Below are positions 42,692 through 52,606 of a DNA stretch of 64,000 bases, piece after piece. This DNA is from Streptomyces sp. NRRL WC-3618 (lineage in GTDB: Bacteria; Actinomycetota; Actinomycetes; Streptomycetales; Streptomycetaceae). The notes under the pieces are model-generated. The model had not been told where the DNA came from. It saw nothing but the letters and a program-made list of their open reading frames with translations, and made no database searches. The position numbers and the translations under genes were made by a program. The stretch is taken from positions 73,721 through 137,720 of the forward strand of contig NZ_LGDW01000444.1 in NCBI RefSeq assembly GCF_001280005.1, given 5' to 3'. Positions within the stretch are counted from its first letter, which is position 1. Each line of letters starts with the position of its first letter.

Positions 42692-42728
42692 CATCTTCAT
42701 ACATAGACATCATCTACATAGGAAGATG
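42692..42728. promoter_or_regulatory. Inverted repeat upstream of glucarate dehydratase
   Basis: CATCTTC (42692-42698) and GAAGATG (42722-42728) enclose two ACATAG direct repeats. This AT-rich patch in a GC-rich region is a plausible promoter/operator for the enzyme gene at 42854. Confidence 0.45.
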
Positions 42729-42853
42729 AGAGGCGACAGCCGTCCGTCTGGCGGCACGCCGACCGTCGCCGTCCTCACGGTCCGCACGGGCCGCGCGACG
42801 ATCCTGGCTGGGCCTTCTCCGCACCTCCCGACCTCCTGCGCACAAGGATCCCG

Positions 42854-44218
42854 ATGAGCACGAGTACGAATACGAGTACGAGTACGCGAACGAGCCAGCC
42901 GACCGTCGCCGCCCTCTCCGTGTACCCGGTCGCCGGCCGGGACAGCATGGAACTGAATCTCTCCGGCGCCCACGGCCCCTACTTCACGCGCAACATCGTC
43001 ATCCTCACCGACTCCGAGGGCCGTACGGGACTCGGCGAGGTCCCCGGCGGCGAGAAGATCACGCGGACCCTGCGCGACGCCGAGCCCCTGGTCGTCGGCG
43101 CGAAGGTGGGCGACTACCAGCGCGTCCTGCGGGAGATCGGCGCCCGCTTCGCCGACCGTGACTCGGGCGGACGCGGCGCCCAGACCTACGACCTGCGCAC
43201 CACCGTCCACGCGGTGACAGCGGTCGAGTCGGCCCTCCTCGACCTCCTCGGCCAGCACCTGGACGTACCGGTCGCCGCCCTCCTCGGCGACGGCCAACAG
43301 CGGGACTCCGTACGGGTGTTGGGCTACCTCTTCTACGTCGGCGACCCGGACCGTACCGACCTTGACTACGTCCGCGAGCCCGACTCCGACGTCGACTGGT
43401 ACCGCGTCCGGCACGAGGAGGCCCTGACCCCGGAGGCGATCGTCCGCCAGGCCGAGGCCACCCACGCCCGCTACGGCTTTCGCGACTTCAAGCTCAAGGG
43501 CGGGGTCCTGGAAGGCGCCGAGGAGGTCAGGGCCGTACGCGCGCTGAAGGCCCGCTTCCCGGACGCGCGGATCACCCTCGACCCGAACGGCGCGTGGTCG
43601 CTGGCCGAGGCGATCGAGCTGTGCGCGCCGCTGAACGGCACGCTCGCCTACGCCGAGGACCCGTGCGGCGCGGAGGGCGGCTACTCGGGGCGCGAGATCC
43701 TCGCCGAGTTCCGCCGGGCGACCGGTCTGCCCACGGCGACCAACATGATCGCCACGGACTGGCGGCAACTGACTCACGCCCTCGCCCTCCAGTCGGTCTC
43801 CATCCCGCTGGCCGACCCGCACTTCTGGACCATGCGGGGCTCCGTACGCGTGGCCCAGCTGTGCAACGCGATGGGCCTGACCTGGGGCTGCCACTCCAAC
43901 AACCACTTCGACATCTCGCTGGCCATGGTCACCCACTGCGGCGCGGCGGCCCCGGGCGAGTACAACGCCCTCGACACCCACTGGATCTGGCAGGAGGGCC
44001 TGGAACGCCTCACGGTCACTCCGCCCAGGATCGTCGGGGGCGAGATCGCGGTGCCGGACGCGCCGGGGCTGGGGGTCGAGGTGGACATGGAGCGGGTGCT
44101 CGCGGCGCACGAGCTGTACCGGGAGAAGGCGCTGGGGGCGCGGGACGACGCGGTCGGGATGCGGTATCTGGTGCGGGGGTGGGAGTTCGACGGGAAGCGG
44201 CCGTGTCTGGTGCGGTAG
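42854..44218 (+). CDS. gudD: Glucarate dehydratase (enolase superfamily)
   Basis: 454 residues. After a (Ser-Thr-Asn)-rich start ([14 protein letters not shown]), the capping domain [20 protein letters not shown] with GEVPGGEKI matches glucarate dehydratase. Barrel motifs: [13 protein letters not shown] (catalytic Lys-x-Lys), [12 protein letters not shown] (metal Asp), [20 protein letters not shown] (metal Glu), [11 protein letters not shown] and [17 protein letters not shown] (catalytic His). It dehydrates D-glucarate to 5-keto-4-deoxyglucarate in the cytosol. No other glucarate genes are adjacent. Confidence 0.94.
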   Translation: MSTSTNTSTSTRTSQPTVAALSVYPVAGRDSMELNLSGAHGPYFTRNIVILTDSEGRTGLGEVPGGEKITRTLRDAEPLVVGAKVGDYQRVLREIGARFADRDSGGRGAQTYDLRTTVHAVTAVESALLDLLGQHLDVPVAALLGDGQQRDSVRVLGYLFYVGDPDRTDLDYVREPDSDVDWYRVRHEEALTPEAIVRQAEATHARYGFRDFKLKGGVLEGAEEVRAVRALKARFPDARITLDPNGAWSLAEAIELCAPLNGTLAYAEDPCGAEGGYSGREILAEFRRATGLPTATNMIATDWRQLTHALALQSVSIPLADPHFWTMRGSVRVAQLCNAMGLTWGCHSNNHFDISLAMVTHCGAAAPGEYNALDTHWIWQEGLERLTVTPPRIVGGEIAVPDAPGLGVEVDMERVLAAHELYREKALGARDDAVGMRYLVRGWEFDGKRPCLVR

Positions 44219-44230
44219 GGCGCCGGGCGC

Positions 44231-44273
44231 GGCCAGGGCCTGTCCGGCGGATCCCACCGGACAGGCCCTGGCC
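44231..44273. terminator. Convergent terminator
   Basis: Perfect 17-base stem GGCCAGGGCCTGTCCGG with exact complement and a 9-base loop, between gudD and the convergent DUF1062 gene. Confidence 0.8.
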
Positions 44274-44291
44274 CCGGTCCCATGAGGGGGC

Positions 44292-44894
44292 TCAGCGCTT
44301 CAGCGTGAAGCCGAAGTCGCCGGAGAGTTTGCCGCTCAGCCGGACTCCGGAGACAAGCTTCCCCTCCACGATCAGTCGCTCGACCTCGGCCCGCGACAGA
44401 CCGCACCCCTCAGCGATCAGCCGCACCGGCCGGACGGGTATCCGTGCCGCGAAACGGACCGAGACGTCGGCCTTCTCGCGGTCCGGCTGCCACGATCGGC
44501 CGGTGTCGAGACGCCACGCGGCGTCCCAGTCGAGGGCGATGCGATTACGGCGCCGCAACACCGGATCCTGGAGCAACTCGGCTGCCAGACCAGGGTCGTT
44601 GTCATGCATCCGGTCCAGCAGCTCGGGACGTACGGAGCGCACGTTCGTCCGCTCCAGGACCGTGAGCTTCGTCGTCTCCCCGCACGCTGTACAGAGCGCG
44701 AGGAGCCAGGCGTCGATGAGCTTGTGGTTGGCGTTGACGCGAAATTTCCCGTTCACCCGGAAGCTTCCGGAGGCGCACGTGTGGCAACGGCGAAGAACGA
44801 GAGGCAGGCAGGTGGGAACGACCACCCAGCTATTGAGCACAGAAATACACCGGTTCCAGTGAGAAGACCGCAGCAAAAAGCAGCGCGGCGGCAC
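44292..44894 (-). CDS. DUF1062 family protein
   Basis: 200 residues from the ATG at 44894. The family pattern is clear: an N-terminal Cys-rich zinc-type site (VLRRCHTCAS ... LCTACGETTKL), SFRVNGKFRVNANHKLIDAW, VLERTNVRSVRPELLDRMHD, RRRNRIALDWDAAWRL, and a C-terminal S4-like helix pair (GCGLSRAEVERLIVEGKLVS, GVRLSGKL). Function unknown; the end suggests RNA binding. The first 30 residues look unconserved. The 202 bases between its start and the expansin stop hold only its promoter. Confidence 0.82.
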   Translation of the reverse strand: MPPRCFLLRSSHWNRCISVLNSWVVVPTCLPLVLRRCHTCASGSFRVNGKFRVNANHKLIDAWLLALCTACGETTKLTVLERTNVRSVRPELLDRMHDNDPGLAAELLQDPVLRRRNRIALDWDAAWRLDTGRSWQPDREKADVSVRFAARIPVRPVRLIAEGCGLSRAEVERLIVEGKLVSGVRLSGKLSGDFGFTLKR

Positions 44895-45096
44895 ATAGGC
44901 GCGACGCGCGACCGATCAGCGTTCGGGGGGTCTCACACGGTGTACAACGGCATGCCCTTGCCTGGACGACGGGGTTCGGGGGCACGGTAGTGGGGCGCCG
45001 GGGTGCTGCTCCACTGAATTTCCGGCGCCTTGCGGCGGGCTCCGTCGGGCCGGAGCACCCAGCGGGCCGGCCTTCGTGGGGCTTGCGCTCTTGGGG

Positions 45097-46407
45097 TCAG
45101 GACGCGGTGCAGGAGAGCGTGCCGAGGTCTCGGTCATCGCCGTTGAGTGTCATCCCCCAGGTCGTCGACGTGCCCGGCGCCAGGGAGCCGTTGTAGGAGG
45201 CGTTGTGGACGGTGGTGGCGGGGCGGGACGGATCCACCACCGCGTTCCAACGGTTCGCCACGGTCACACCGGCCGGGAGGGTGTGGTGCACCGACCAGCC
45301 GGCGACCGGCCCGGACCCGGTGTTGGTGACGGTGACGTCGGCCTGGTACCCGCCCTGCCATGAGCTGGTCAGCTTCCAGGCCGCCGTGCAGGCCGCCGCG
45401 CCCGAGGGGCTCGGCTCGGGGGTGGGAGACGGTGTCCCTCCGGAGCTGCCGGTGGTGTAGGGGACGGCGGTGTAGTCCTGCGAGCAGCCTCCCGCGCAGC
45501 CTGACGGCAGGGAGAACGAGTACGTACGTTCGCCGCCCACCCACGCGTCGGCGGCGTCGCGGATCCGTATGGTGAAGCTGCTTTGGCCGGAGGCCGTCGC
45601 GCCGATGACGTAGGACTGCCCCAGGTCGCTGTTCATTACGGCGTCGGTCCAGGTGCCGTTCGCCAGGTACTGGACGCCGTGGACACCGTTGGGCAGGTGG
45701 GAGACGGCGATGGCGGGCCAGTACCGCTGGGCACCCCTGAGGAAACCGATGCGGATGTCGCCGCTGTAGTCCGGGGCCGGGACGAAGCTCCAGGAGACAT
45801 GACGGTTGTTCCAGTGGTCGGGGTACATCGTCCCCACCGGGGTGGTGCCCGTCCGGAAGCGGTTGAGGGAATCGGTTGCCAGGTCGAGGTGGTTGGGGTC
45901 GTCCCGGCACCAGGCGTTGGAATCGGCGCAGCTGTCCGCGACGAGCATGGTCAGGGTGGCCCCCTCGTACTTGTCGGCCACCCAGGAGCCGTTGCGGCAG
46001 AAAGGCTGGCCCTGGGCGCCGTCGTTGGTGCCGGTGCAGTAGTCCCCGATGGTGACCTTGACCCAGCGGCCGCAGTTGCGGCCGTTGTCGAAGACACCCT
46101 TGATCGATGCCCTTGAGTCCGGCACCGGGCGCGGGTAGGAGCCCGAGTAGTCGCCGGGTGTGTTGAACACGTTGAGCGCCACGAAGTCCTGGCTGTCCAG
46201 TTCGCGCTGCGGCAGACCGCAGCCGCCGTAGGGGCTGCCGAGCCCGTCGAAGTGCGTCGCGTTGCCCACTACCTCAGCCACGGCGGCACTCGCCGCGGGA
46301 GACCGGGTCGCCGCGCCCAGGACGGGTAACGCGGCGCAGCAGAGTGCTGCCAGCCACCTGACGGCGCTCCTTCGGGTGAGCGGGCGGGGGGTCGAAAGAA
46401 GCTGCAT
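45097..46407 (-). CDS. Secreted expansin-like protein with CBM2
   Basis: 436 residues from the ATG at 46407. Twin-Arg-like signal (TRRSAVRWLAALCCAALPVL). Residues ~45-200 form a double-psi barrel like expansin/EG45 (GNATHFDGLGSPYGGCGLPQ, DFVALNVFN, VKVTIGDYC, VADSCADSNAWC, HLDLATDSLNRF), then an expansin second domain (WSFVPAPDYSGDIRIGF ... SFTIRIRDAADAWVGGE). A PSPTPEPSPSG linker leads to CBM2 (CTAAWKLTSSWQGGYQADVT). It likely loosens cellulose non-hydrolytically. A perfect CebR box lies 68 bases upstream. Confidence 0.88.
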   Translation of the reverse strand: MQLLSTPRPLTRRSAVRWLAALCCAALPVLGAATRSPAASAAVAEVVGNATHFDGLGSPYGGCGLPQRELDSQDFVALNVFNTPGDYSGSYPRPVPDSRASIKGVFDNGRNCGRWVKVTIGDYCTGTNDGAQGQPFCRNGSWVADKYEGATLTMLVADSCADSNAWCRDDPNHLDLATDSLNRFRTGTTPVGTMYPDHWNNRHVSWSFVPAPDYSGDIRIGFLRGAQRYWPAIAVSHLPNGVHGVQYLANGTWTDAVMNSDLGQSYVIGATASGQSSFTIRIRDAADAWVGGERTYSFSLPSGCAGGCSQDYTAVPYTTGSSGGTPSPTPEPSPSGAAACTAAWKLTSSWQGGYQADVTVTNTGSGPVAGWSVHHTLPAGVTVANRWNAVVDPSRPATTVHNASYNGSLAPGTSTTWGMTLNGDDRDLGTLSCTAS

Positions 46408-46474
46408 GGGGGATCCGTCTTCTTCGTGAGTGGGGGGTGCTCGGATGCCGACGCACTGCGGAACGCCCTCACGC

Positions 46475-46490
46475 ATGGGAGCGCTCCCAT
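46475..46490. promoter_or_regulatory. CebR box (perfect palindrome)
   Basis: ATGGGAGCGCTCCCAT contains TGGGAGCGCTCCCA, the exact binding site of the cellobiose/cellotriose-responsive LacI-family repressor CebR. It lies upstream of the expansin gene on the minus strand. Confidence 0.88.
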
Positions 46491-46623
46491 GACCTGTTTC
46501 CGGGGACTGTAGAAGAGGGGCAGGGCCCTGACAAGAGGTGCGGTCCCGAAGTGCTCCATCGGCAGCCGCAGTGTCCGGGCCGAGCCGGGGCGTGGCCGGC
46601 CCGGACACCGGACAGTGGTGGAG

Positions 46624-47973
46624 TCAGCTGAGGTTCCACTTCTGGTTGGTGCCGCCGCTGCACGTCCACAGTTGGACCGGGGCGCCGTTGGCGGTGGAGA
46701 CGCCGGTGACGTCCAGGCACAGGCCGGACTGGACGCCGGTGACGGTCCCCTCGGCGTTGAGGTTCCACTGCTGGTTGGCCGCGCCGTTGCACGGCCAGGT
46801 CACCACCTTGGTGCCGGCGGTGGTCTGGTGGTTGTAGGCGTCCAGACACAGTGTCGTCCCCGAGATGGTCACCGTCAGCTGCCCGGACCCCGTACGGGTC
46901 CAGAGCTGGCCGGCCCCGCCCTGGCAATCCCGGATCTGCAGCTGCGTACCCGCCGTCGTCGACGCGTTCGGCACGTCCAGGCACTTGCTCGCGCCCACCG
47001 CGTGCAGCGCACCGGAGGTGCTGGGCGGCGGATTCGTCGTGCCGCCGCCGTCGAGACCGAGGAAGGTGATGGCGTAGGCGAGCATGCCGGGCTGCGGCAG
47101 GGTGTGGCCCGTGCCCGCGATGCTGATGCCCTCGACGGGGGACTGCGGGCCGGTGGCGCCGTAGCGGGTGCGGGTCCAGGACGACTGCGGACGATCGGTG
47201 GCGGTGGGTGTCTGGCTCAGCGCGTGGAGGTTGGTCCACTGCTTGATCTCCTCGCCGAAGTTGGGATAGGCGAGGGTCGTGTCGGTGGTGCCGTGCCACA
47301 TCTGCATACGGGGGTAGCGGCCGCTGTAGCCCGGATACATGGAACGGGCCTGGTCGCCCCACTGCTGAGCCGATTTGATGATGGTGCCGCCGGAGCACTG
47401 GCTGTTCCACATCGAGCCGTTATTGGTGGCGAAGCAGCCCGCCGGCACCCCGGAGAACGCCGAGGCGGCGCTGAAGACATCGGGGTACTCGGCAGCCAGC
47501 ACGTTCGTCATCATGGCGCCCGACGAGAATCCGCTGACGACGATGCGGGCCGGGTCGACGTTGTAGCGCTGACGCGCGTAACCGACCATCGACATGACGC
47601 CCGTGGAGTCGCTGCCGCCGTCCCGCCTGAGCGCCGCGGGTGACGATACGTCGAAGCAGTGCCCGTCACGGGTGGCCTCGGGCAGGACGATGACGAAGCC
47701 GTACCGGTCGGCGGCGGTGACGTAGTCGTGCCCGTTGCCGCCGAAGATCCCCCCGGCCGATCCCCCGCAGTAGTGGACCAGGACCAGCAGGGCGGGCTTG
47801 GGCGCCACGCGGTCGGGCACGTAGACGTACATGTTGAGGTTGGTGGGGTTGTTCCCGAAGCCGGTGACGCGGGTCAGGCTCGCCGCGGCCGCGGGTTGGG
47901 GCGCCAGGAGCGCGAAGGCCGCGACCAGTGGCAGTAGCACCATCGTCAGGACCGCGCGCAGAGTGCGTCTCAT
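46624..47973 (-). CDS. Secreted CE1/PHB-depolymerase-type esterase with ricin-type CBM13
   Basis: 449 residues. Signal peptide LRAVLTMVLLPLVAAFALLA ending AAAASL. Catalytic domain (~30-310): MYVYVPDRVAPKPALLVLVH, YCGGSAGG (oxyanion), RIVVSGFSSGAMMTNVLA (nucleophile Ser), MWHGTTDTTL (Asp) and ISIAGTGHTLP (His). This is the acetylxylan/feruloyl-esterase-like PHB depolymerase group. After GGGTTNPPPST comes a ricin-type beta-trefoil with QxW repeats (GQLWTRTGSG, NQQWNLNAEG, NQKWNLS). It removes side groups from xylan outside the cell. Confidence 0.9.
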   Translation of the reverse strand: MRRTLRAVLTMVLLPLVAAFALLAPQPAAAASLTRVTGFGNNPTNLNMYVYVPDRVAPKPALLVLVHYCGGSAGGIFGGNGHDYVTAADRYGFVIVLPEATRDGHCFDVSSPAALRRDGGSDSTGVMSMVGYARQRYNVDPARIVVSGFSSGAMMTNVLAAEYPDVFSAASAFSGVPAGCFATNNGSMWNSQCSGGTIIKSAQQWGDQARSMYPGYSGRYPRMQMWHGTTDTTLAYPNFGEEIKQWTNLHALSQTPTATDRPQSSWTRTRYGATGPQSPVEGISIAGTGHTLPQPGMLAYAITFLGLDGGGTTNPPPSTSGALHAVGASKCLDVPNASTTAGTQLQIRDCQGGAGQLWTRTGSGQLTVTISGTTLCLDAYNHQTTAGTKVVTWPCNGAANQQWNLNAEGTVTGVQSGLCLDVTGVSTANGAPVQLWTCSGGTNQKWNLS

Positions 47974-48077
47974 GGAGGAACCTCGTTTCCGGTGATCGGT
48001 GGGTGGACTTGTGGTACGCCGGTCCTGGCCCCCCGGGTGGGGGGAGGCCCGGCGGGCGCCGCGGGATGCGGTGCCCG

Positions 48078-48130
48078 CCGGGGACGGGTGGTCAGCCGGG
48101 GATGGGTGGTCAACCGGGGATGGGGGTCAA
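48078..48130. repeat. Three tandem 17-18-base repeats at the GH3 3' end
   Basis: CCGGGGACGGGTGGTCAG, CCGGGGATGGGTGGTCAA and CCGGGGATGGGGGTCAA follow each other; the last contains the GH3 stop codon. No strong hairpin is formed, so this is a duplication rather than a clear terminator. Confidence 0.75.
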
Positions 48131-51100
48131 CCGATGGCTGTCGCGAAGATGTGCATGGCCACCTGTCCTGACACCGCGTCGGAGCCGACGTTCGGCAGGG
48201 TCAGGTAGGCCACGGTCTTGCCTGCCTGGAGCGGCACGGTGGCGCCGTACACGTTGACCTTCTGCTGGACCTTTCCGCTGCCGCTGTTGATGTTGATGTA
48301 GTCGGTCGTGGCGACGATGTCGGTGCCGTCGGCGGGGCTGGTGCTCCACCAGTCGGCGAAGGACAGGGTGTAGCGCTGGCTCGTGCCGTCGGTGTAGGTG
48401 ATCAGGCCGGTGCCCGAGGCGTTGCCGTAGTCGGCGGTGCCGAGGAAGCCGAGCCTGGTGCCGCTTCCGGTGAACGGCACGGTCTGGCCACCGGCCACGA
48501 TGTTGTCGGGCTTGCCGGTGCCGGTGACGGGCCAGGTGTAGGTCAGTCCGCCGTGGGTGACCGTGCCACCGGAGGTGATCCCCCGGGCGGCGAGGGCCTG
48601 CTGGGACAGGCTCTGGCCACCGCCGTCGAGATTGGCGGCGCCGGGTGTGGCGTCGTCGCTGATACCGGTGTTCTTGGTGATGTCGCTGAGGGACGCGTAG
48701 GGGACGGCCAGCTGGCCGGCCGCGTCGTCGCTGGCGCGGGCGCCCCGGTAGCGGGCCGAGGCGGCGAGGGCGTAGGTGCCGGGCCTGACACCGGCGGGCG
48801 GCGTGACCGTCCAGGTGGTCCTGACCGAGGCGCCGGCCGGGATGCTGGGGAAGGTGGCCGGTGAGGTGGGGGTGGCTCGCCAGCCCTCGGGCACGTCCAG
48901 GGTGACCGAGGCGTTCGGCAGGGCGGTCGGGCCGGTGTTGGTGTAGGTGGTGGTCGCCGTGGCGAGGGCACCGGGCTTGACGATCGGTTCCGCTGCGAGG
49001 GCCAGGGTGTGGTGGACGCGGATCACCGCGGAGCCGGTGACGCCGTGCACGGTCGCGCGGATGGTGGCCACGCCGTTGCCCACCGCGGTGACCAGCCCCC
49101 TACGGCTGACGGTGGCGACGGAGGGATCACTGCTCGCGTAGCGGACCCTGGCCTTGGACAGGTCCACGAAGGAGCCGTCGTCGTTGACCGCCTCCACGAC
49201 GTGGTCGGCGGTGACGTTCAGGTTGCGGCCGGGCTGGGCCGTGGGGTCGGTGTCGTCCTTGATCCACCGGTTGCGGGCGGTGAGGTCGATGGTGTCGCCC
49301 GCCCTGTGGACCACGGCCTCCGGCTGTACGGTCACGTACTTCACGTGCGGGGTGAGGCTGCCGTGCACGGTGACTCTGGCGGCCCCGGCGGTGGTGGCGG
49401 CGTCCGGCCCCACCTCGAACCGGTACGTGCCGGCGTGGACGACCTGCCTGGCCTTCCGGCCGTCGTGGAAGGCGAGGTCGGGCACCCGGACGCGCAGGGT
49501 GATGTGCTGGGTGGCGCCGGGCTGGAGAGCCCGGGTCTTCTGGAAGCCGACGAGCCGCTTCTTCGGCAGTTCGCGGTCCTTGACCGTGAAGCCGGTGCCC
49601 GCGTAGAGCTGGGCGACGGTGGTTCCGGGCACGGTGCCGGTGTTGGTGACGTCGAAGCGGACGGTCACCGTCCCGTTGGCGTTCACGGCGGAGCGGTCGG
49701 CGCGGACGTGGGAGTACGCGAAGGTGGTGTAGCTCAGGCCGTAGCCGAAGGGGTAGGTCGGCGTGCCGGTGAAGTACTGGTAGGTGCGGCCCAGACCGCC
49801 GGTGGCGCCGGGCGTGAGGTCGTAGTCGGAGAGTGCGGGCAGCTGCGAGTCGTCCTTGTACCAGGTGAAGTTGAGGTGCCCGCCGGGGTTCTGCCTGCCG
49901 AACAGGACGTCGGCGAGGGCGTCACCCTGGCTTTCGCCGTTGTAGCCGGCGAAGACGATCGAGGCCACCTTGGCGCGGTAGGGCTCGATGGCGACGGGCC
50001 CGTCGGACTGGATGTCCAGCACCGTCCTGGGGTTGCCCAGGGCGGTGACCTGGTCGATGAGGCTGCCGTAGTTGCCGGGCAGGGCCAGCCCGGCGCGGTC
50101 CTTGCCCTCGCCCGCGGTGGCATCGTCGGTGCCGACCGCGACGACCACCAGGTCGGCGCTCTTGATGGCGGCCTGGGTCTCGGCACTCAGCCTCGCCGCA
50201 CCGGTCGCGGTGCTGGAGGTGCCGGCCGCGTCGTGGACGACCTGCGCGTCGGGGCTGGCCGCCTTGACCTGGGCGGTGATGCCCTGGACGGCGTTCACCT
50301 TCTTGGTGGGATCGCCCGAGTAGCCGCCGAGGGTGACCTTCCCGGCCTGGTCGCCGACGATGACGACCTTCTTCAGCGTGGCCGGGTCGGCCGGCAGCAG
50401 CGGCCTGTCGGCACCGGCGGCCTTGTCGTTCTGCAGGAGGACGAGCGCGTTGTCGGCGACGGTCCGGGCCAGGGCCTGGTGGGCCGGTGACTCGATGACG
50501 TCCTTGGTGATCTTCGTGTATTCCTGCCGGCTCACGGGGTCGAACTCACCGGTCCGCATCCGGACGGTGAACAGGTGCGTCAGCGCGTTGTCGACGACGC
50601 CCTCACTGAGGACGCCGGCCCCGATCGCCTGCTCCAGATTGGGTGAAGTGGCCTCCGTACCCGTGCAGTTGACGTGGGTGCCCGCGCGCAGTGCGTAGGC
50701 CTGGCCGCCCGCTGCTCCGGACACCTTCTGGCCCGTGGCGGTGCTGGTCCAGGTCGCTTTCGCGCCCTTGTGGTCGGTGCTCCAGCCGGGCGGTGCCCAG
50801 TCGTGGCCGGCGGGGAAGGACTGGTACGTGGTACCGACGGCGCCGCAGTCGGAGGTGATGTACCCGCCGAAGCCGTACGTGCGCTGCGCGATCTGGTTGG
50901 TGGTGTACGTGTTGGCCGCCGACGGTGTGCCGTTGATCGCGTTGTACGACGTCATCAGGCCCGCGACATGCGACTTCTCGATGAGGCTCTTGAACTGGGC
51001 GGTGTAGTAGTCGAACAGGTCGTCGTCCGAGACGTTCGAACTGATGCCGGTGCGGTCCTGCTCGACGTTGTTGAGCGCGTAGTGCTTCGCCGTCGCGGCC

Positions 51101-51789
51101 ACCTTCAGGTACTTGCTCCGCGGGGTGCCGTCGGCCTTCTGGCCCTGGTAGCCGTTGACGAACGCGCCCGCCATCTGCCCGGTGAAGTACGGGTCCTCGC
51201 CGAACGCCTCATCGGTGCGGCCCCACCGCGGGTCACGGTCGAGATTGACCGTCGGCGCCCAGTAGGTGAGCATCCCGTAGTTGTCCCGCGAGGGCCCGAG
51301 GTTGTTCTGCCCGGTTCCCCACAGCGACTTGTCCAGCAGGCCCCGGGCCTCGTCGGAGATCGCCGTCGTCTCCTTGTACATCAGGTCCTTGTCCCAGGAC
51401 ATGGACGCGGCGAGGTTGGTGGGGAAGCTGGTGGCGTGCACACCGCCGGTCACGGAGCCCGGGTTGGTGTTGGCGAACAGCGCGTTGATGCCGTGCTGCC
51501 CCTCACTCCAGTACGTGTACTGCTGTACGCCCAGCCTCGGGACGGCCGGCGCGCTGTTGGTGCGCAGTTGCAGGACCTTCTCGTCCAGGGACATCCGTGA
51601 GACGAGGTCCGCGGCCCGCTCCGGGAAGGAGTAGGCGGTGTCGAGGTAGATGGGCGGCGACGCCCGGACCCCGGACCCCGGACTGGCATGAGTCGTGCCG
51701 CTGACCGCACCGAGCAGGCCGAAAGAGCAGACGGCTGCCACGGCCGCACGTAATAAAGGTGTGGATAAAGGTGTGGTGGTTCTGGGCAT
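48127..51789 (-). CDS. Secreted GH3 beta-xylosidase/beta-glucosidase with C-terminal modules
   Basis: 1,220 residues from the ATG at 51789 behind AAGGAGG. Signal peptide LLRAAVAAVCSFGLLGAVSG. GH3 N-domain (~50-390): YWSEGQHGINALF, VNLDRDPRWGRTDEAFGEDP, KHYALNNVEQDR; nucleophile Asp314 in GGYITSDCGAV, a form typical of beta-xylosidases. GH3 C-domain and fibronectin-like domain follow (YPFGYGLSYTTFAYS). Then a Big_2-like Ig module (ARVRYASSDPSVATVSRRGL), an NPCBM-associated NEW3 domain (VTLDVPEGWRATPTSPATFP) and a terminal beta-sandwich. Substrate (xylan or glucan oligomers) is uncertain. Confidence 0.9.
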   Translation of the reverse strand: MPRTTTPLSTPLLRAAVAAVCSFGLLGAVSGTTHASPGSGVRASPPIYLDTAYSFPERAADLVSRMSLDEKVLQLRTNSAPAVPRLGVQQYTYWSEGQHGINALFANTNPGSVTGGVHATSFPTNLAASMSWDKDLMYKETTAISDEARGLLDKSLWGTGQNNLGPSRDNYGMLTYWAPTVNLDRDPRWGRTDEAFGEDPYFTGQMAGAFVNGYQGQKADGTPRSKYLKVAATAKHYALNNVEQDRTGISSNVSDDDLFDYYTAQFKSLIEKSHVAGLMTSYNAINGTPSAANTYTTNQIAQRTYGFGGYITSDCGAVGTTYQSFPAGHDWAPPGWSTDHKGAKATWTSTATGQKVSGAAGGQAYALRAGTHVNCTGTEATSPNLEQAIGAGVLSEGVVDNALTHLFTVRMRTGEFDPVSRQEYTKITKDVIESPAHQALARTVADNALVLLQNDKAAGADRPLLPADPATLKKVVIVGDQAGKVTLGGYSGDPTKKVNAVQGITAQVKAASPDAQVVHDAAGTSSTATGAARLSAETQAAIKSADLVVVAVGTDDATAGEGKDRAGLALPGNYGSLIDQVTALGNPRTVLDIQSDGPVAIEPYRAKVASIVFAGYNGESQGDALADVLFGRQNPGGHLNFTWYKDDSQLPALSDYDLTPGATGGLGRTYQYFTGTPTYPFGYGLSYTTFAYSHVRADRSAVNANGTVTVRFDVTNTGTVPGTTVAQLYAGTGFTVKDRELPKKRLVGFQKTRALQPGATQHITLRVRVPDLAFHDGRKARQVVHAGTYRFEVGPDAATTAGAARVTVHGSLTPHVKYVTVQPEAVVHRAGDTIDLTARNRWIKDDTDPTAQPGRNLNVTADHVVEAVNDDGSFVDLSKARVRYASSDPSVATVSRRGLVTAVGNGVATIRATVHGVTGSAVIRVHHTLALAAEPIVKPGALATATTTYTNTGPTALPNASVTLDVPEGWRATPTSPATFPSIPAGASVRTTWTVTPPAGVRPGTYALAASARYRGARASDDAAGQLAVPYASLSDITKNTGISDDATPGAANLDGGGQSLSQQALAARGITSGGTVTHGGLTYTWPVTGTGKPDNIVAGGQTVPFTGSGTRLGFLGTADYGNASGTGLITYTDGTSQRYTLSFADWWSTSPADGTDIVATTDYININSGSGKVQQKVNVYGATVPLQAGKTVAYLTLPNVGSDAVSGQVAMHIFATAIG

Positions 51790-52266
51790 CGCGCGCCTCC
51801 TTGCGATCGTTGGGGAAAGGGGGCAGCCGCACGGGGTGTCCATGGGCCTGCGCCGCGCGGCTGCGAGCGGCATTGCCCGGTTCACCGAGACGCGTAGCCC
51901 GGCGACAACGGCGTGGTGGGTTGCGCGCCGGATCCGGCGCGGCGGCCCGCTGTACGACGCGTACGGCGCCCTCGTGGTGGAGTGCGCCGCGAGGCACGGC
52001 CGGCCGCAGGGCAGCGACGCGGTGACGGCGGGTGCGTCTGAACCGGCCCGGTGGACGGTGGGGCGGGGCCACCGCTGAACCGTCGGCCGCTGCCAGGTCT
52101 CCGAACACGGCCATCAGTCGGCGCCGGTACGAGCGTCAGCTCCGCCATCGACCTTGTCGGAACCCACTTCGGAGCAGGAGATGGGCATATCTCACTCCTT
52201 GGCAAAGCCATCATGGTCGACTCACGTCGACTCACCCGGACGCGGGCGGATCACGCCCAGTCCATT

Positions 52267-52283
52267 GATGAGTAGTACTCATC
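52267..52283. promoter_or_regulatory. 17-base palindrome GATGAGTA-G-TACTCATC
   Basis: Two perfect 8-base arms about a single central G, far AT-richer than its surroundings, 480 bases upstream of the GH3 start. Candidate operator; regulator unknown. Confidence 0.45.
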
Positions 52284-52483
52284 CAAGGCGCTCCGGCACC
52301 TGTGACGGGCGGACTCCCGGACTCCCGGACTCGCCATCCGCTGACGCCGGCGCCGGCAGTCCATGCCAATCAGCTGCGACTGGCGATCAGGCTTTCACTG
52401 GCTACTGGGTCGCTCTGGGGGCGGCGCGGGCCATTCCTGGCTGCACGGAGGCACTCCTGAAAGGGGGGAATGCGATCGCCGAC

Positions 52484-52497
52484 TGTTAGCGCTCACA
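52484..52497. promoter_or_regulatory. LacI-type operator
   Basis: TGTTAGCGCTCACA has the central AGCGCT and symmetric TGT/ACA ends of LacI-family sites (as for sugar-responsive repressors). It lies 695 bases upstream of GH3 and 110 before the small plus-strand ORF. Confidence 0.5.
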
Positions 52498-52606
52498 TCC
52501 ACGGTTCGGGGGGTAGTGAGAGTGCATGACATGAGGTCGATACATGGGCCGACACTCAGTCGTCATGAGCCTGTCACATGCACGGGCGCATCCTCAAGAG
52601 GTGTGC

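Larger units (their letters stand above)
51790..52606. other. Long GH3 upstream region without a gene
   Basis: About 800 bases with no credible ORF on either strand. It holds an exact odd palindrome (52267-52283), a short direct repeat GTCGACTCAC twice near 52217-52236, and a LacI-type box at 52484-52497. The GH3 promoter is here; a long untranslated leader or an unseen small RNA is possible. Confidence 0.45.

Noticed and set aside
49009..50490. 493-codon plus-strand frame opposite GH3
   Set aside because: Gly/Val/Asp-rich shadow without motifs or ribosome site.
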